Made by a program: the position numbers and the translations under genes. This document shows, piece by piece, positions 36,025-44,439 of a stretch of DNA of 64,000 bases (positions are counted from its first letter, which is position 1; the number at the start of each line of letters is the position of its first letter). The stretch covers positions 62,001-126,000 of the forward strand of contig CATKXY010000003.1 of NCBI GenBank assembly GCA_949840915.1, given 5' to 3'. The stretch is from an uncultured Lachnospiraceae bacterium (GTDB taxonomy: Bacteria; Bacillota; Clostridia; Lachnospirales; Lachnospiraceae). The notes beneath the pieces were generated by a model. That model searched no databases. It had not been told where the DNA came from and worked only from the letters and a program-made list of their open reading frames with translations.

Positions 36025-36969
36025 ATGAAGAAGAGAATCATGCGGATACTGTGGACATCCGTGGCTTTGGCAGTGTTTATGGCCGGCTGCGGAAAGGAGG
36101 ACACCGGCGCAAATGCAGATGAAGGAACGGAAGCCGGGGAAGCTGTCATCGAGATTTTGCCGGAGGAGCAGTCTGCCCAGGAGCAGACATTGCCTCAGGA
36201 TCAGCCGACGACACAGGAACAGACATCGCCTCAGGATCAGCCGACGACACAGGAACAGACATCGCCTCAGGATCAGTTTGTGCCGGGAGAGCAGGCTTCG
36301 GAAGGCGTTCCGCAGAGCCGGGAAGAAAGCGTATCGGGGCGGCTGGTGGTCATTGACGCCGGGCATCAGGAAAAGGGGAACAGTGAGAAGGAACCCATAG
36401 GACCCGGTGCCGCTGAGACGAAGGCCAAGGTGGCGGGAGGTACGAAGGGCTGTGTCAGCGGGCTCTATGAATATGAGCTGACGCTCGCCGTCTCCGGGAA
36501 GCTGTGTGAGGAGCTTTTGAGCCGCGGCTATGAGGTGATGATGGTGCGCACCTCCCATGACGTAAACATAAGCAATGCGGAACGGGCACAAATTGCTAAC
36601 GATGCGGCGGCGGACGTATTTATACGCATCCATGCCAACGGTTCGGATAACAGCAGTGTAAGCGGTGTGGAAACGCTGTGTCAGACGGCGGAAAATCCCT
36701 ATAACGCCGATTTGTATGACGACAGCAAGGCGCTTTCCGTGCAGGTCCTCGACGGGGTGGTGAATGCCACGGGAGCCGTGAAACGCCGCGTGGTGGAAAC
36801 GGATACCATGTCCGGGATCAACTGGTGCCAGGTTCCCGTTACCATTGTGGAGATGGGCTTTATGACAAATGAGACGGAGGATGCGCTGATGGCAGCGGAG
36901 GAATACCAACAGAAGCTCGCGGCGGGGATGGCAGACGGGATAGACGCCTATTTTGCGGCAAAGGAATAG
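36025..36969 (+). CDS. N-acetylmuramoyl-L-alanine amidase lipoprotein
   Basis: 314 residues. Lipoprotein signal (LALAVFMAGCGK, lipid Cys at about 22), an acidic low-complexity region with 12-residue repeats of the TSPQDQPTTQEQ kind (about 54-84), then an Amidase_3 domain (about 108-314): VVIDAGHQ (zinc His), YEYELTLAVSGKL (zinc Glu), RIHANGS (zinc His) and VEMGFMTN (catalytic Glu). It cuts the bond between MurNAc and the stem peptide at the cell surface, probably during separation or remodelling. The repeat region acts as a spacer through the wall. Confidence 0.93.
   Translation: MKKRIMRILWTSVALAVFMAGCGKEDTGANADEGTEAGEAVIEILPEEQSAQEQTLPQDQPTTQEQTSPQDQPTTQEQTSPQDQFVPGEQASEGVPQSREESVSGRLVVIDAGHQEKGNSEKEPIGPGAAETKAKVAGGTKGCVSGLYEYELTLAVSGKLCEELLSRGYEVMMVRTSHDVNISNAERAQIANDAAADVFIRIHANGSDNSSVSGVETLCQTAENPYNADLYDDSKALSVQVLDGVVNATGAVKRRVVETDTMSGINWCQVPVTIVEMGFMTNETEDALMAAEEYQQKLAAGMADGIDAYFAAKE
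36184..36276 (+). repeat. 36-nt tandem repeat, about 2.6 copies
   Basis: Units at 36184-36219, 36220-36255 and 36256-36276 (partial). The first two differ by one base, so the array is recent and may vary in copy number; each unit adds 12 residues to the amidase linker. Confidence 0.9.
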
Positions 36970-37040
36970 CGCTTTGCACAAAAGCATACCGGTATTTAAT
37001 GAGCAATTTTCACAAAAAATTCATATCCGGACAAAATAAA

Positions 37041-37070
37041 CTGACATTTTTGTGATTAATCTGTTAAAAT
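37041..37070 (+). promoter_or_regulatory. Promoter of the CarD-like gene
   Basis: CTGACA (37041-37046), 18-base spacer, TAAAAT (37065-37070). Confidence 0.6.
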
Positions 37071-37155
37071 AAGGTTATAACAATAATGTGGGTAATCCTT
37101 CCACGGAACGGTAACTGATGGCTGTTGGAGATTTGTTTGAGAAAGGAAGATTTTT

Positions 37156-37668
37156 GTGTTCAAAAAAGGCGAGTATGTAGTGAGCGGCAATAAAGGCGTC
37201 TGTATTGTAGAGGATATCACTCCGCTTAATATCTCCGGTGTGGACAAAGAGCGTGAATATTATATTTTGAAGCCTGTGTATATGGCAGGCAGTACGGTTT
37301 ATGTGCCGGTGGATGCGGCGGAGGGCTCTCTCAGGAGAGTGCTCAGCAGAGAGGAAGCGGACAGGCTGATCCGGGGAATCCGTGAGATTCCGCTGATCAC
37401 GATTTCCAATGACAAGCTTCTGGAACAGGAGTACCGGGGATGTATGCGGACCAATGATTGTACGGAGTGGATCCGCATTATCAAGACCATATATCAGCGC
37501 AAGCAAAAACGTCTTGCGGCAGGCCGTAAGGTCACCGCGCTGGATGCCAAATACTATCGTCTTGCGGAGGACAATCTCTTTGGGGAGCTTGCCATATCCC
37601 TGCAGTTACCCAGAGGCGAGGTGGAGGACTATATCGCCAGAGAGATGGAGAAAACGGAGCCCGTGTAA
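37156..37668 (+). CDS. CarD-like RNA polymerase-binding regulator
   Basis: 170 residues from GTG 37156, preceded by AAAGGAAG. N-terminal CarD/TRCF RNA-polymerase interaction domain (1-65): FKKGEYVVSGNKGVCIVEDI and YYILKPVY, with VYVPVD. The helical C-terminal part (70-165) has the TRIK/LAxG-like segment KRLAAGRKVTALDAKYYRLAEDNLFGELA. CarD/CdnL proteins contact the polymerase beta subunit and stabilise open complexes, often at rRNA promoters; Clostridia often have several copies with more specific roles. Monocistronic, upstream of the thrS T-box. Confidence 0.88.
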   Translation: MFKKGEYVVSGNKGVCIVEDITPLNISGVDKEREYYILKPVYMAGSTVYVPVDAAEGSLRRVLSREEADRLIRGIREIPLITISNDKLLEQEYRGCMRTNDCTEWIRIIKTIYQRKQKRLAAGRKVTALDAKYYRLAEDNLFGELAISLQLPRGEVEDYIAREMEKTEPV

Positions 37669-37716
37669 AGCTCATGAAAAATTAATTGAAACTATCTGGA
37701 AAAATAAATAAAGTGC

Positions 37717-37745
37717 TTTACAATTTATTTTGTTTGGTATATGAT
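37717..37745 (+). promoter_or_regulatory. Promoter of the thrS T-box transcript
   Basis: TTTACA (37717-37722), 17-base spacer, TATGAT (37740-37745). Confidence 0.6.
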
Positions 37746-37763
37746 TAGGAATCATAGAATAAA

Positions 37764-38027
37764 GCGTTGACGAGGACAGTAGAATGAGGAGACGCCTCAG
37801 AGAGGACTGCCCCGCGAAGGTTAGAGCGGGAGCTGAAAGCGGTCTGGCGGGGAGACATTTGAAGACCACCTCTGAGCGGCCGCAAACCGGCCCGGATGCT
37901 CCCGTTACGAGTAAATGAGAGGCAGAGTGTCCACGGTTTTTATGACCGGGCATCTGCAACGAGGGTGGAACCGCGTATCGTATCTTACGTCCCTTGCAGT
38001 CCAAGACGGATTGCAGGGGATTTTTTA
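37764..38027 (+). ncRNA. T-box riboswitch (Thr) upstream of thrS
   Basis: Leader of about 265 bases with a long stem I, the conserved T-box AGGGTGGAACCGCG (37962-37975) and an intrinsic terminator (tcccttgcagtcc / ggattgcagggga, 37990-38020, then six T). In the 3' side of stem I the sequence gaagACCA offers ACC (37865-37867), a threonine codon, as specifier, in agreement with the gene controlled. Uncharged tRNA-Thr should favour antitermination. Confidence 0.9.
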
Positions 38028-38063
38028 CTGTGGTCCGGCAATCATAGTAGAGGAGGAGATAAA

Positions 38064-40028
38064 ATGAAGATCACATTGAAGGATGGCTCCGTGAAGGAGT
38101 ACAATGAGGCAAAAAGTGTTTACGACATTGCGCTGGATATCAGCGAAGGCCTGGCCAGAGCCGCCTGCTGCGGTATGGTGGACGGCAAAGTGACAGATCT
38201 TAGGACCGTGTTGGACAGCGACTGCAGTCTGTCCATCTGTACGGCAAACGATAAGGAAGGGTTGGCGGTGATCCGTCACACGGCTTCTCATGTGATGGCA
38301 GAGGCTGTAAAAAACCTGTTTCCCGATGCCAAGGTGACTATCGGGCCGAGTATCGAGAATGGTTTTTATTATGATTTTGACCATGCGCCTTTCTCCAGAG
38401 AAGATCTGGACGCCATCGAGGCGGAGATGAAAAAGATCATCAAGGCTGGGGCGAAACTGGAGCGGTTTACGCTTCCCAGAGAGGAAGCCATCAAATATAT
38501 GGAGGAAAAAAATGAGCCTTATAAGGTAGAGCTGATCCGCGATCTGCCCGAAGATGCAGAGATTTCCTTTTATGATCAGGGCGGTTTCGTGGATTTGTGC
38601 GCGGGCCCGCATCTGATGAGCGTCAAAGGGATCAAGGCATTCAAGCTGACCTCCTCCTCCGGTGCGTATTGGAGAGGAAATTCCGACAATGCCATGTTGC
38701 AGCGTATCTACGGCACAGCTTTTAATAAGAAAGAAGAGCTGGAGGAGTATCTGGCCTATCTGGAAAATATCAAGAGCCGTGATCATAATAAGCTGGGACG
38801 CGAGATGGAGCTGTTCACCACCGTGGACGTTATCGGGCAGGGACTGCCTCTGCTGATGCCCAAGGGAGCCAAGATCATCCAGACCATGCAGCGGTGGATC
38901 GAGGATCTCGAGGACAATGAATGGGGTTATACGCGCACCAAGACACCTCTCATGGCAAAGAGTGATCTCTATAAGCTTTCCGGTCACTGGGATCATTATC
39001 TGGACGGAATGTTTGTGCTGGGCGATCCCAAGAAGGATAAGGAAGTGATGGCGCTTAGGCCCATGACCTGTCCCTTCCAGTATTTTGTGTATAAGGCGAC
39101 GCAGCATTCCTATCGCGACCTGCCCTGCCGTTACAGCGAGACCTCCACTTTGTTCAGAAACGAGGATTCCGGGGAGATGCACGGGCTGACCCGTGTGCGT
39201 CAGTTCACGATCTCAGAGGGACATCTGATCGTCCGTCCCGACCAGATGGTGGAAGAATTCAAGAACTGTCTGGCGCTGGCAAAATACTGTCTGCAGACTC
39301 TGGGCGTTGAGGAGGATGTGACCTATCATCTCTCCAAGTGGGATCCCGACAACCGTGAGAAGTATATCGGTGAGCCTGAGGTCTGGGAGCAGACAGAGTC
39401 CAGTATCCGCCAAATATTGAACGAGTTGGATATCGAGTTTACAGAGGATGTGGGTGAGGCGGCATTCTACGGCCCCAAGGTTGATATCAACACCCGCAAT
39501 GTGTACGGCAAGGAGGATACCATGATCACCATTCAATGGGACGCCCTGCTGGCCGAGCAGTACGATATGTATTATATTGACCAGAACGGTGATAAAGTGC
39601 GTCCCTATATCATCCACAGAACTTCTATGGGATGTTATGAGAGAACGCTGGCCTGGCTCATCGAAAAATATGAAGGGAAGTTTCCCACCTGGCTGTGTCC
39701 CGAGCAGGTGCGCATCCTTCCCATCTCGGAGAAGTTTGCGGACTATGCGTCTGAGGTGGAACGGGAACTGAAAAAGAATGGTGTTCTCGTGACTACCGAT
39801 ACCCGCTCGGAGAAGATCGGATTCAAGATCCGTGAGGCCCGTCTGGCCAAGGTGCCTTATATGCTGGTGGTGGGACAAAAGGAGGCGGAGGACGGTGTGG
39901 TGTCCGTGAGAAGCCGCTTTGCAGGCGACGAGGGTGTGAAGCCTCTGAAGGAGTTCATCGCACAGATATGTGAGGAGATCCGCACGAAGGAAATCCGCAA
40001 AACGGAAGCTGCGGAGGAGACAAAGTAG
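38064..40028 (+). CDS. thrS: Threonyl-tRNA synthetase
   Basis: 654 residues from ATG 38064, preceded by GAGGAGG; the frame is open further upstream but that part is the T-box leader. Domains: TGS (1-60), editing domain with HTASH near residue 73 and CAGPH near 182-186, class II catalytic core (about 245-535; motif 2 around FRNED and motif 3 HRTSMGCYER) and the anticodon-binding domain (about 540-640). It charges tRNA-Thr and clears Ser mischarges. Controlled by the T-box just upstream. Confidence 0.98.
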   Translation: MKITLKDGSVKEYNEAKSVYDIALDISEGLARAACCGMVDGKVTDLRTVLDSDCSLSICTANDKEGLAVIRHTASHVMAEAVKNLFPDAKVTIGPSIENGFYYDFDHAPFSREDLDAIEAEMKKIIKAGAKLERFTLPREEAIKYMEEKNEPYKVELIRDLPEDAEISFYDQGGFVDLCAGPHLMSVKGIKAFKLTSSSGAYWRGNSDNAMLQRIYGTAFNKKEELEEYLAYLENIKSRDHNKLGREMELFTTVDVIGQGLPLLMPKGAKIIQTMQRWIEDLEDNEWGYTRTKTPLMAKSDLYKLSGHWDHYLDGMFVLGDPKKDKEVMALRPMTCPFQYFVYKATQHSYRDLPCRYSETSTLFRNEDSGEMHGLTRVRQFTISEGHLIVRPDQMVEEFKNCLALAKYCLQTLGVEEDVTYHLSKWDPDNREKYIGEPEVWEQTESSIRQILNELDIEFTEDVGEAAFYGPKVDINTRNVYGKEDTMITIQWDALLAEQYDMYYIDQNGDKVRPYIIHRTSMGCYERTLAWLIEKYEGKFPTWLCPEQVRILPISEKFADYASEVERELKKNGVLVTTDTRSEKIGFKIREARLAKVPYMLVVGQKEAEDGVVSVRSRFAGDEGVKPLKEFIAQICEEIRTKEIRKTEAAEETK

Positions 40029-40096
40029 TCTGAAGAATGACAATTTGTGCAATAATCTGACATCAGAATAAATAAAACAGTAATTGGATAAACTGA

Positions 40097-40141
40097 CTTC
40101 TGTGCAGCTTATGTGTGCATATGGGGCTGCACAGAAGGAGG
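40097..40141 (+). promoter_or_regulatory. Hairpin overlapping the ribosome binding site of the DUF1540 gene
   Basis: Perfect 12-bp inverted repeat CTTCTGTGCAGC (40097-40108) / GCTGCACAGAAG (40126-40137). The last bases of the stem are the start of GAAGGAGG, so folding would partly hide the ribosome binding site. It has no T-run and is not a normal terminator. Confidence 0.5.
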
Positions 40142-40147
40142 CTTATC

Positions 40148-40468
40148 ATGGCAGAGTTGAAATGTGGTGTAGAAAACTGTATCTACAACAAGGAATGCCT
40201 TTGCAGCAAGGGCGATATCATGGTTGGCGGCAAGCATGCCTGCAATTGTGACGATACCTGCTGCGAGAGCTTTTCGGAGCGCAGAGAAGGACATGATGCC
40301 TTCACCAGTTCCTTAGAGCATCCCTGCCGGACCATCAGCATTGACTGTGAGGCGGTAAAGTGCATTCACAACAGCAATTATAAATGTGTCGCAGACCATG
40401 TGGATATCAAGGGCTGCGGGGCATGTAATTGCAGGGAGACCAGCTGCGCTACTTTTACAGAGCGCTAG
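40148..40468 (+). CDS. DUF1540 protein with two cysteine-rich domains
   Basis: 106 residues with 14 or more cysteines. Two tandem DUF1540 units: CGVENCIYNKECLCSKGDIMV...CNCDDTCCESF and CEAVKCIHNSNYKCVADHVDI...CNCRETSCATF. The regular Cys spacing suggests zinc or other metal binding. Small proteins of this family are frequent in Clostridia and of unknown function. ATG 40148 follows GGAGG; the longer frame upstream runs through the hairpin and is rejected. Confidence 0.88.
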   Translation: MAELKCGVENCIYNKECLCSKGDIMVGGKHACNCDDTCCESFSERREGHDAFTSSLEHPCRTISIDCEAVKCIHNSNYKCVADHVDIKGCGACNCRETSCATFTER

Positions 40469-40556
40469 GAGGGTGCAGAAGGCGGGTGGATTTTGTCGGC
40501 AGATGTTCTTATCGGCGGATGAGGTTCCTCCGCTTTACATATTTTAGATTTACCTA

Positions 40557-40585
40557 TTGACAAAAGCCGGGACAGATGCTATCCT
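40557..40585 (+). promoter_or_regulatory. Promoter of the infC operon
   Basis: TTGACA (40557-40562), 17-base spacer, TATCCT (40580-40585). A short hairpin (gcgga/tccgc, near 40515-40533) just upstream may end the DUF1540 transcript. Confidence 0.65.
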
Positions 40586-40589
40586 ACTA

Positions 40590-40819
40590 TAGTGCGCAGG
40601 AGGTTTTTGGTCTGCAGCGCAATAAATCAAGCAGAGTATCCGCTCTCACCTTACGGCAATCGGGCTTGTAAGTGTTCAGATTTTTATATGGTATCTTAAC
40701 CGTCATATTTGTGCGGATATGCGGAGGAGATGCTATGTGAGCGATTGAGTGGATAGTTATGCTGTCTGCTTTTTTATTTTTATAACATTCTATTTTCTTA
40801 TGCATGGAGGTATACGACC
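40590..40819 (+). promoter_or_regulatory. Long infC leader, possible L20-type autoregulatory region
   Basis: About 230 untranslated bases lie between the promoter and infC, with several local pairings (for example cttac...gtaag near 40650-40672) and a T-rich stretch near 40770. The position matches L20 leaders that control infC-rpmI-rplT in Firmicutes by premature termination. The covariance pattern was not tested. Confidence 0.45.
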
Positions 40820-41329
40820 ATTAGCGATTTAATGATTAACGAACAAATTCGTGACAAAGAGGTGCGTGTAGTCGGGGAGAACGGTGAGCAGCTTGGTATT
40901 ATGTCTGTGAGGGAAGCTATGAGACTGGCGGAGGAGGCGGAGCTTGATCTGGTGAAGATTGCGCCCACGGCACAGCCGCCTGTGTGCAGAATCGTAGACT
41001 ATGGCAAGTTTAAATACGAGCAGCTTCGCAGGGAAAAGGAAGCCAGGAAGAAGCAGAAGATCATCGAGGTCAAGGAGATTCGTCTTTCTCCCAACATCGA
41101 CACAAATGATCTGAATACCAAGACCAACGCGGCCAGAAAGTTTTTGACCAAAGGTGACAGGGTGAAGATTACACTGCGCTTCAGGGGCCGTGAGATGGCG
41201 CACATGAACAACAGCAGACATATTCTGGACGACTTTGCCCAGAATCTGGCAGATATAGCTGTCGTGGAGAAAGCTCCCAAGGTAGAGGGACGAAGCATGA
41301 CCATGTTTCTGGCACAGAAGAAGTCATAG
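40820..41329 (+). CDS. infC: Translation initiation factor IF-3
   Basis: About 169 residues. The N-terminal domain (INEQIRDKEVRVVGENGEQLGI), lysine-rich linker helix and C-terminal domain (IRLSPNIDTNDL, VKITLRFRGREM) are complete. An ATG at 40832 has no ribosome binding site, whereas GGAGG at 40806-40810 is well spaced for ATT at 40820, giving ATT-AGC-GAT-TTA-ATG. An AUU start with AGC as second codon is the known infC arrangement in E. coli and Bacillus, where IF-3 represses its own synthesis because it rejects AUU. First gene of infC-rpmI-rplT. Confidence 0.95.
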   Translation: MSDLMINEQIRDKEVRVVGENGEQLGIMSVREAMRLAEEAELDLVKIAPTAQPPVCRIVDYGKFKYEQLRREKEARKKQKIIEVKEIRLSPNIDTNDLNTKTNAARKFLTKGDRVKITLRFRGREMAHMNNSRHILDDFAQNLADIAVVEKAPKVEGRSMTMFLAQKKS

Positions 41330-41448
41330 GACTGGGATCAGGCAGTGATGCAGGCGCCGGGAGGCAGTGTGTCCCGTGTGCATCAAATAAAAGCGGCGGG
41401 GGATTGGTGTCTGCCGCACATCAATGAATATTTTAGGAGGAAATAGCT

Positions 41449-41646
41449 ATGCCCAAAATGAAGACAAGCAGATCAGCTGCTAAGCGTTTTAAAGTAACCG
41501 GTACTGGTAAATTGAAGAGAGCTAAAGCTTACAAGAGCCATATCTTGACCAAGAAGAGCACCAAGAGAAAGCGCAATCTGAGAAAGCCTGCTATCACGGA
41601 TGCAACCAATGTTAAGAATATGAAGAAGATTTTACCGTATTTATAA
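41449..41646 (+). CDS. rpmI: 50S ribosomal protein L35
   Basis: 65 residues, very basic, starting [20 protein letters not shown] and ending in [10 protein letters not shown], the full bacterial L35 pattern. AGGAGG precedes the ATG. The 119 bases after infC contain an imperfect hairpin (tgatgca...tgcatca, about 41347-41386), possibly part of operon control. Confidence 0.97.
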   Translation: MPKMKTSRSAAKRFKVTGTGKLKRAKAYKSHILTKKSTKRKRNLRKPAITDATNVKNMKKILPYL

Positions 41647-41670
41647 GTCGGGCAAGGAGGAGAATGAGAG

Positions 41671-42027
41671 ATGGCAAGAATTAAAGGCGGCTTGAATGCC
41701 AAGAAGAAACATAATCGTGTACTGAAGCTTGCAAAGGGTTACAGAGGTGCCAGAAGCAAACAGTATAGAATCGCCAAGCAGTCCGTGATGAGGGCGCTGG
41801 CAAGCTCTTATGCCGGCAGAAAAGAGAGAAAGCGCCAGTTCAGACAGCTCTGGATCGCGCGTATCAATGCGGCAGCCAGAATGAACGGACTTTCCTACAG
41901 CAAGTTTATGTATGGTCTGAAGCAGGCCGGTGTGGATATGAACAGAAAGATGCTGGCAGAGATGGCAGTGAACGATGCGGAGGGCTTCAAGACCCTTGCA
42001 GAGCTGGCTAAGAGCAAGATTGCTTAA
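41671..42027 (+). CDS. rplT: 50S ribosomal protein L20
   Basis: 118 residues, exact family length. Basic N-terminal extension ([29 protein letters not shown]), then the globular RNA-binding domain ([36 protein letters not shown]). It binds 23S rRNA early in 50S assembly and is the usual repressor of this operon. Follows rpmI by 24 bases. Confidence 0.98.
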   Translation: MARIKGGLNAKKKHNRVLKLAKGYRGARSKQYRIAKQSVMRALASSYAGRKERKRQFRQLWIARINAAARMNGLSYSKFMYGLKQAGVDMNRKMLAEMAVNDAEGFKTLAELAKSKIA

Positions 42028-42068
42028 GCGCAGGACTTACTGAATCAGATAGAGATTATAGAAGAGAA

Positions 42069-42116
42069 AAAGGACTACCGCAGGAATGAGATCATTTTGC
42101 GGCAGTCCTTTTTTGG
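42069..42116. terminator. Bidirectional terminator after rplT and the iorAB-ligase operon
   Basis: Inverted repeat aaggactaccgca / tgcggcagtcctt (one bulge or mismatch) with T-run on the plus strand and A-run (T on minus) on the other side. It serves both convergent operons. Confidence 0.8.
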
Positions 42117-42158
42117 CGGCTGCTGTGTCTTGCGCCGATATTCATATAGAACCGAAAA

Positions 42159-43796
42159 CTATTTTACTTCTATCTGCTGTGCCACCAGCTGGTCAGCTCC
42201 GTAAAGCTTTCTCAGCGCAGGCTTTTCAATCTTGCCCGTGGCATTTCTGGGTACGTCGGCAAAAATAATCTTCTTGGGGCGTTTGTAGCGGGGAAGCTCC
42301 ATGCAGAATGCTTCGATCTCTTCCTCTGTGCAGGTCATACCCTCCTTGACGGAGATGATGGCGCCGGTGATCTCGCCCAGGCGTTTATCGGGAAGACCGA
42401 TGACGGCCACGTCCTTGATCTTGTCAAAGGCGCTGAGAAAATGCTCAATCTGTACAGGGTAAATATTTTCACCCCCGCTGACTATGACGTCTTTTTTGCG
42501 GTCCACCAGAAAGTAAAATCCGTCCTGATCCTGCATGGCCATGTCGCCGGTGAAGAGCCAGCCGTTCTTGAGCGTATCGGCAGTAGCCTGGGGGTCATTG
42601 TAGTAGCAGGTCATAACGCCGGGACCCCGGACACAGAGCTCGCCCACATCTCCCTGCGGCACAGTATCGCCGTTCTCATCCACAATTCTGCACTCCCAAC
42701 GGTAGCCGGGAACACCGATGGCGCCCACCTTGTGAATATTTTCAATGCCGAGATGTACACAGCCCGGGCCGGTGGATTCGGACAGACCGTAGTTCGTGTC
42801 GTATAGATGATGGGGGAAGTATTCTTTCCAGTGTTTGATCAGAGAGGGAGGAACAGGCTGCGCACCGATGTGCATCAGGCGCCACTGCTCCAGATCGTAA
42901 TCTTCCATCTTCAGGTCGCCCCGGTCCAGCGCTTCCAGTATATCCTGAGCCCAGGGTACAAGGAGCCAGACGATTGTACAGTGCTCTTTTGACACTGCAT
43001 CCAGAATGATCTCAGGGGTGGCGCCCTTTAACAAAACCGCTCTGCTGCCTGCACACAGGCTGCCCATCCAGTGGAACTTGGCGCCGGTATGGTACAGGGG
43101 TGGAATGCACAGGAAAACATCATCCCGTCCGGTGAGATGGTGCTTTTGCTCCATCTGAGCGGCCTGCATCAGACTCTCGTGATTGTGGAGGATGGCCTTG
43201 GGAAAACCGGTGGTTCCCGAGGAGAAATAGATAGCGGCATCGTCATCGTCCTCAAGACGGATGAGAGGGGGCTGGCTGGAGCAGTCTGCCACCAGCTCCC
43301 GGTAGCTCTCGGCAAAGGTGGGACAGCCGTCTCCCACATAGATGAGCAGCCTCCCCTTGCTCAGATTTTCCTCGATAGATTCGATTCTGCCGATGAATTC
43401 AGGGCCGAAGAACAGGATATGTACCTCCGCCAGATCGGCGCAGTATTGGATCTCATCCGCCGCAAAGCGGAAATTGAAGGGTACGGCGATGGCTCCGGTC
43501 TTGAGAATGCCGAAGTAGAGAGGCAGCCATTCCAGACAGTTGAACATCAGGATGGCCACGCGGTCTCCCTTCTGAATACCGCGGGAGAGCAGCATGTTTG
43601 CGACTCTGTTGGCCTTTTCATCGAAGATGCTCCAGGTGATCTCGCGGCGGTATGGCATGGCGTTTGTCTGCTGCACCAGATCATATTCCTTCCAGGTGGT
43701 GCGGCGGGGATCGGTCATGGTGGGATTTAATTCTACCAGCGCCACTTCGTCTCCATAGAGCTTATGGTTTCTTTCCAATAAATCCGTTACGGGCAT
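42159..43796 (-). CDS. AMP-forming acyl-CoA ligase
   Basis: 545 residues from ATG 43796, preceded by AAAGGAA. ANL superfamily: P-loop YFSSGTTGFPKA, YGLSESTGPG, the GWLFTGDMA Asp motif, hinge DRKKDVIVSGGENIYP and the C-terminal ATGKIEKP catalytic lysine. It resembles medium-chain or aryl acyl-CoA ligases. It is the last gene of a set with iorA and iorB and starts about 60 bases after iorB. The IOR complex makes aryl-acetyl-CoA from aryl pyruvates, so this ligase may interconvert aryl acetates and their CoA esters; exact substrate is inferred from context. Confidence 0.88.
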   Translation of the reverse strand: MPVTDLLERNHKLYGDEVALVELNPTMTDPRRTTWKEYDLVQQTNAMPYRREITWSIFDEKANRVANMLLSRGIQKGDRVAILMFNCLEWLPLYFGILKTGAIAVPFNFRFAADEIQYCADLAEVHILFFGPEFIGRIESIEENLSKGRLLIYVGDGCPTFAESYRELVADCSSQPPLIRLEDDDDAAIYFSSGTTGFPKAILHNHESLMQAAQMEQKHHLTGRDDVFLCIPPLYHTGAKFHWMGSLCAGSRAVLLKGATPEIILDAVSKEHCTIVWLLVPWAQDILEALDRGDLKMEDYDLEQWRLMHIGAQPVPPSLIKHWKEYFPHHLYDTNYGLSESTGPGCVHLGIENIHKVGAIGVPGYRWECRIVDENGDTVPQGDVGELCVRGPGVMTCYYNDPQATADTLKNGWLFTGDMAMQDQDGFYFLVDRKKDVIVSGGENIYPVQIEHFLSAFDKIKDVAVIGLPDKRLGEITGAIISVKEGMTCTEEEIEAFCMELPRYKRPKKIIFADVPRNATGKIEKPALRKLYGADQLVAQQIEVK

Positions 43797-43857
43797 GATG
43801 ATATTTCCTTTCGTGGTGCGCGTGATTAGGCGCATTATTATAGCTGTTCTAAGTTTT

Positions 43858-44439
43858 CTATTCTCCGCGGCCCAGAAGGAATGCCTTTCGGTTCAGTTCA
43901 AGGAATTTGGCGGGAACACATTCCCCGATGGCGCTCAGCCACTTTTCAACCGAAATATCAAAATATCTGGACAGACGTCCCATGAGAACGATGTTCACGG
44001 CTTTGGAGCTGCCTGCGGATTCTGCAAGAGACAGACAGTCCATGGCGTCCACGGAGACCCCCAGGCTTTCCATCCTGCCAATGAGATTCTTCGGGTAGGA
44101 CGCCGCGCCTGTGACCACAGGCATGGGATCGATCTTTTGCGTGTTCACTACGATGCGGCCGTCCGGCTTGAGATATTCCAGATAGCGGGCAGCTTCCAGC
44201 TTCTCGAAGGACACGATAAAGTCAGCCTGTCCTTTGTCTATGATGGGAGAGTAGACCTTGTCGCCGAATCTCACATAGGTGACCACACTTCCTCCGCGCT
44301 GGCTCATGCCGTGTACCTCGGAGACTTTCACATCATAGCCCTCCTCCAGGAGCAGGTGGCCCAGAAGCTTGCTGGCCAGCAGGGAGCCCTGTCCGCCCAC
44401 GCCTACGATCATAATATTTTTGGTGGTGTTGGTATTCAT
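43858..44439 (-). CDS. iorB: Indolepyruvate:ferredoxin oxidoreductase, beta subunit
   Basis: 193 residues, the pyruvate/ketoisovalerate oxidoreductase gamma-type domain: IMIVGVGGQGSLLASKLL at the N-terminus and EVHGMSQRGGSVVTYVRFG, the standard IorB blocks. Together with IorA it oxidatively decarboxylates aryl pyruvates (from Trp, Phe, Tyr) to aryl-acetyl-CoA with reduction of ferredoxin. Its ATG overlaps the iorA stop by 4 bases (ATGA), so the subunits are translationally coupled. Confidence 0.95.
   Translation of the reverse strand: MNTNTTKNIMIVGVGGQGSLLASKLLGHLLLEEGYDVKVSEVHGMSQRGGSVVTYVRFGDKVYSPIIDKGQADFIVSFEKLEAARYLEYLKPDGRIVVNTQKIDPMPVVTGAASYPKNLIGRMESLGVSVDAMDCLSLAESAGSSKAVNIVLMGRLSRYFDISVEKWLSAIGECVPAKFLELNRKAFLLGRGE

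Noticed and set aside
36184..36276. Possible CRISPR array
   Set aside because: The repeats are contiguous, without spacers, and lie inside the amidase coding frame. No CRISPR array was seen anywhere in the window.
41332..41448. Terminator between infC and rpmI
   Set aside because: A hairpin is possible but no T-run follows; more likely internal operon structure.
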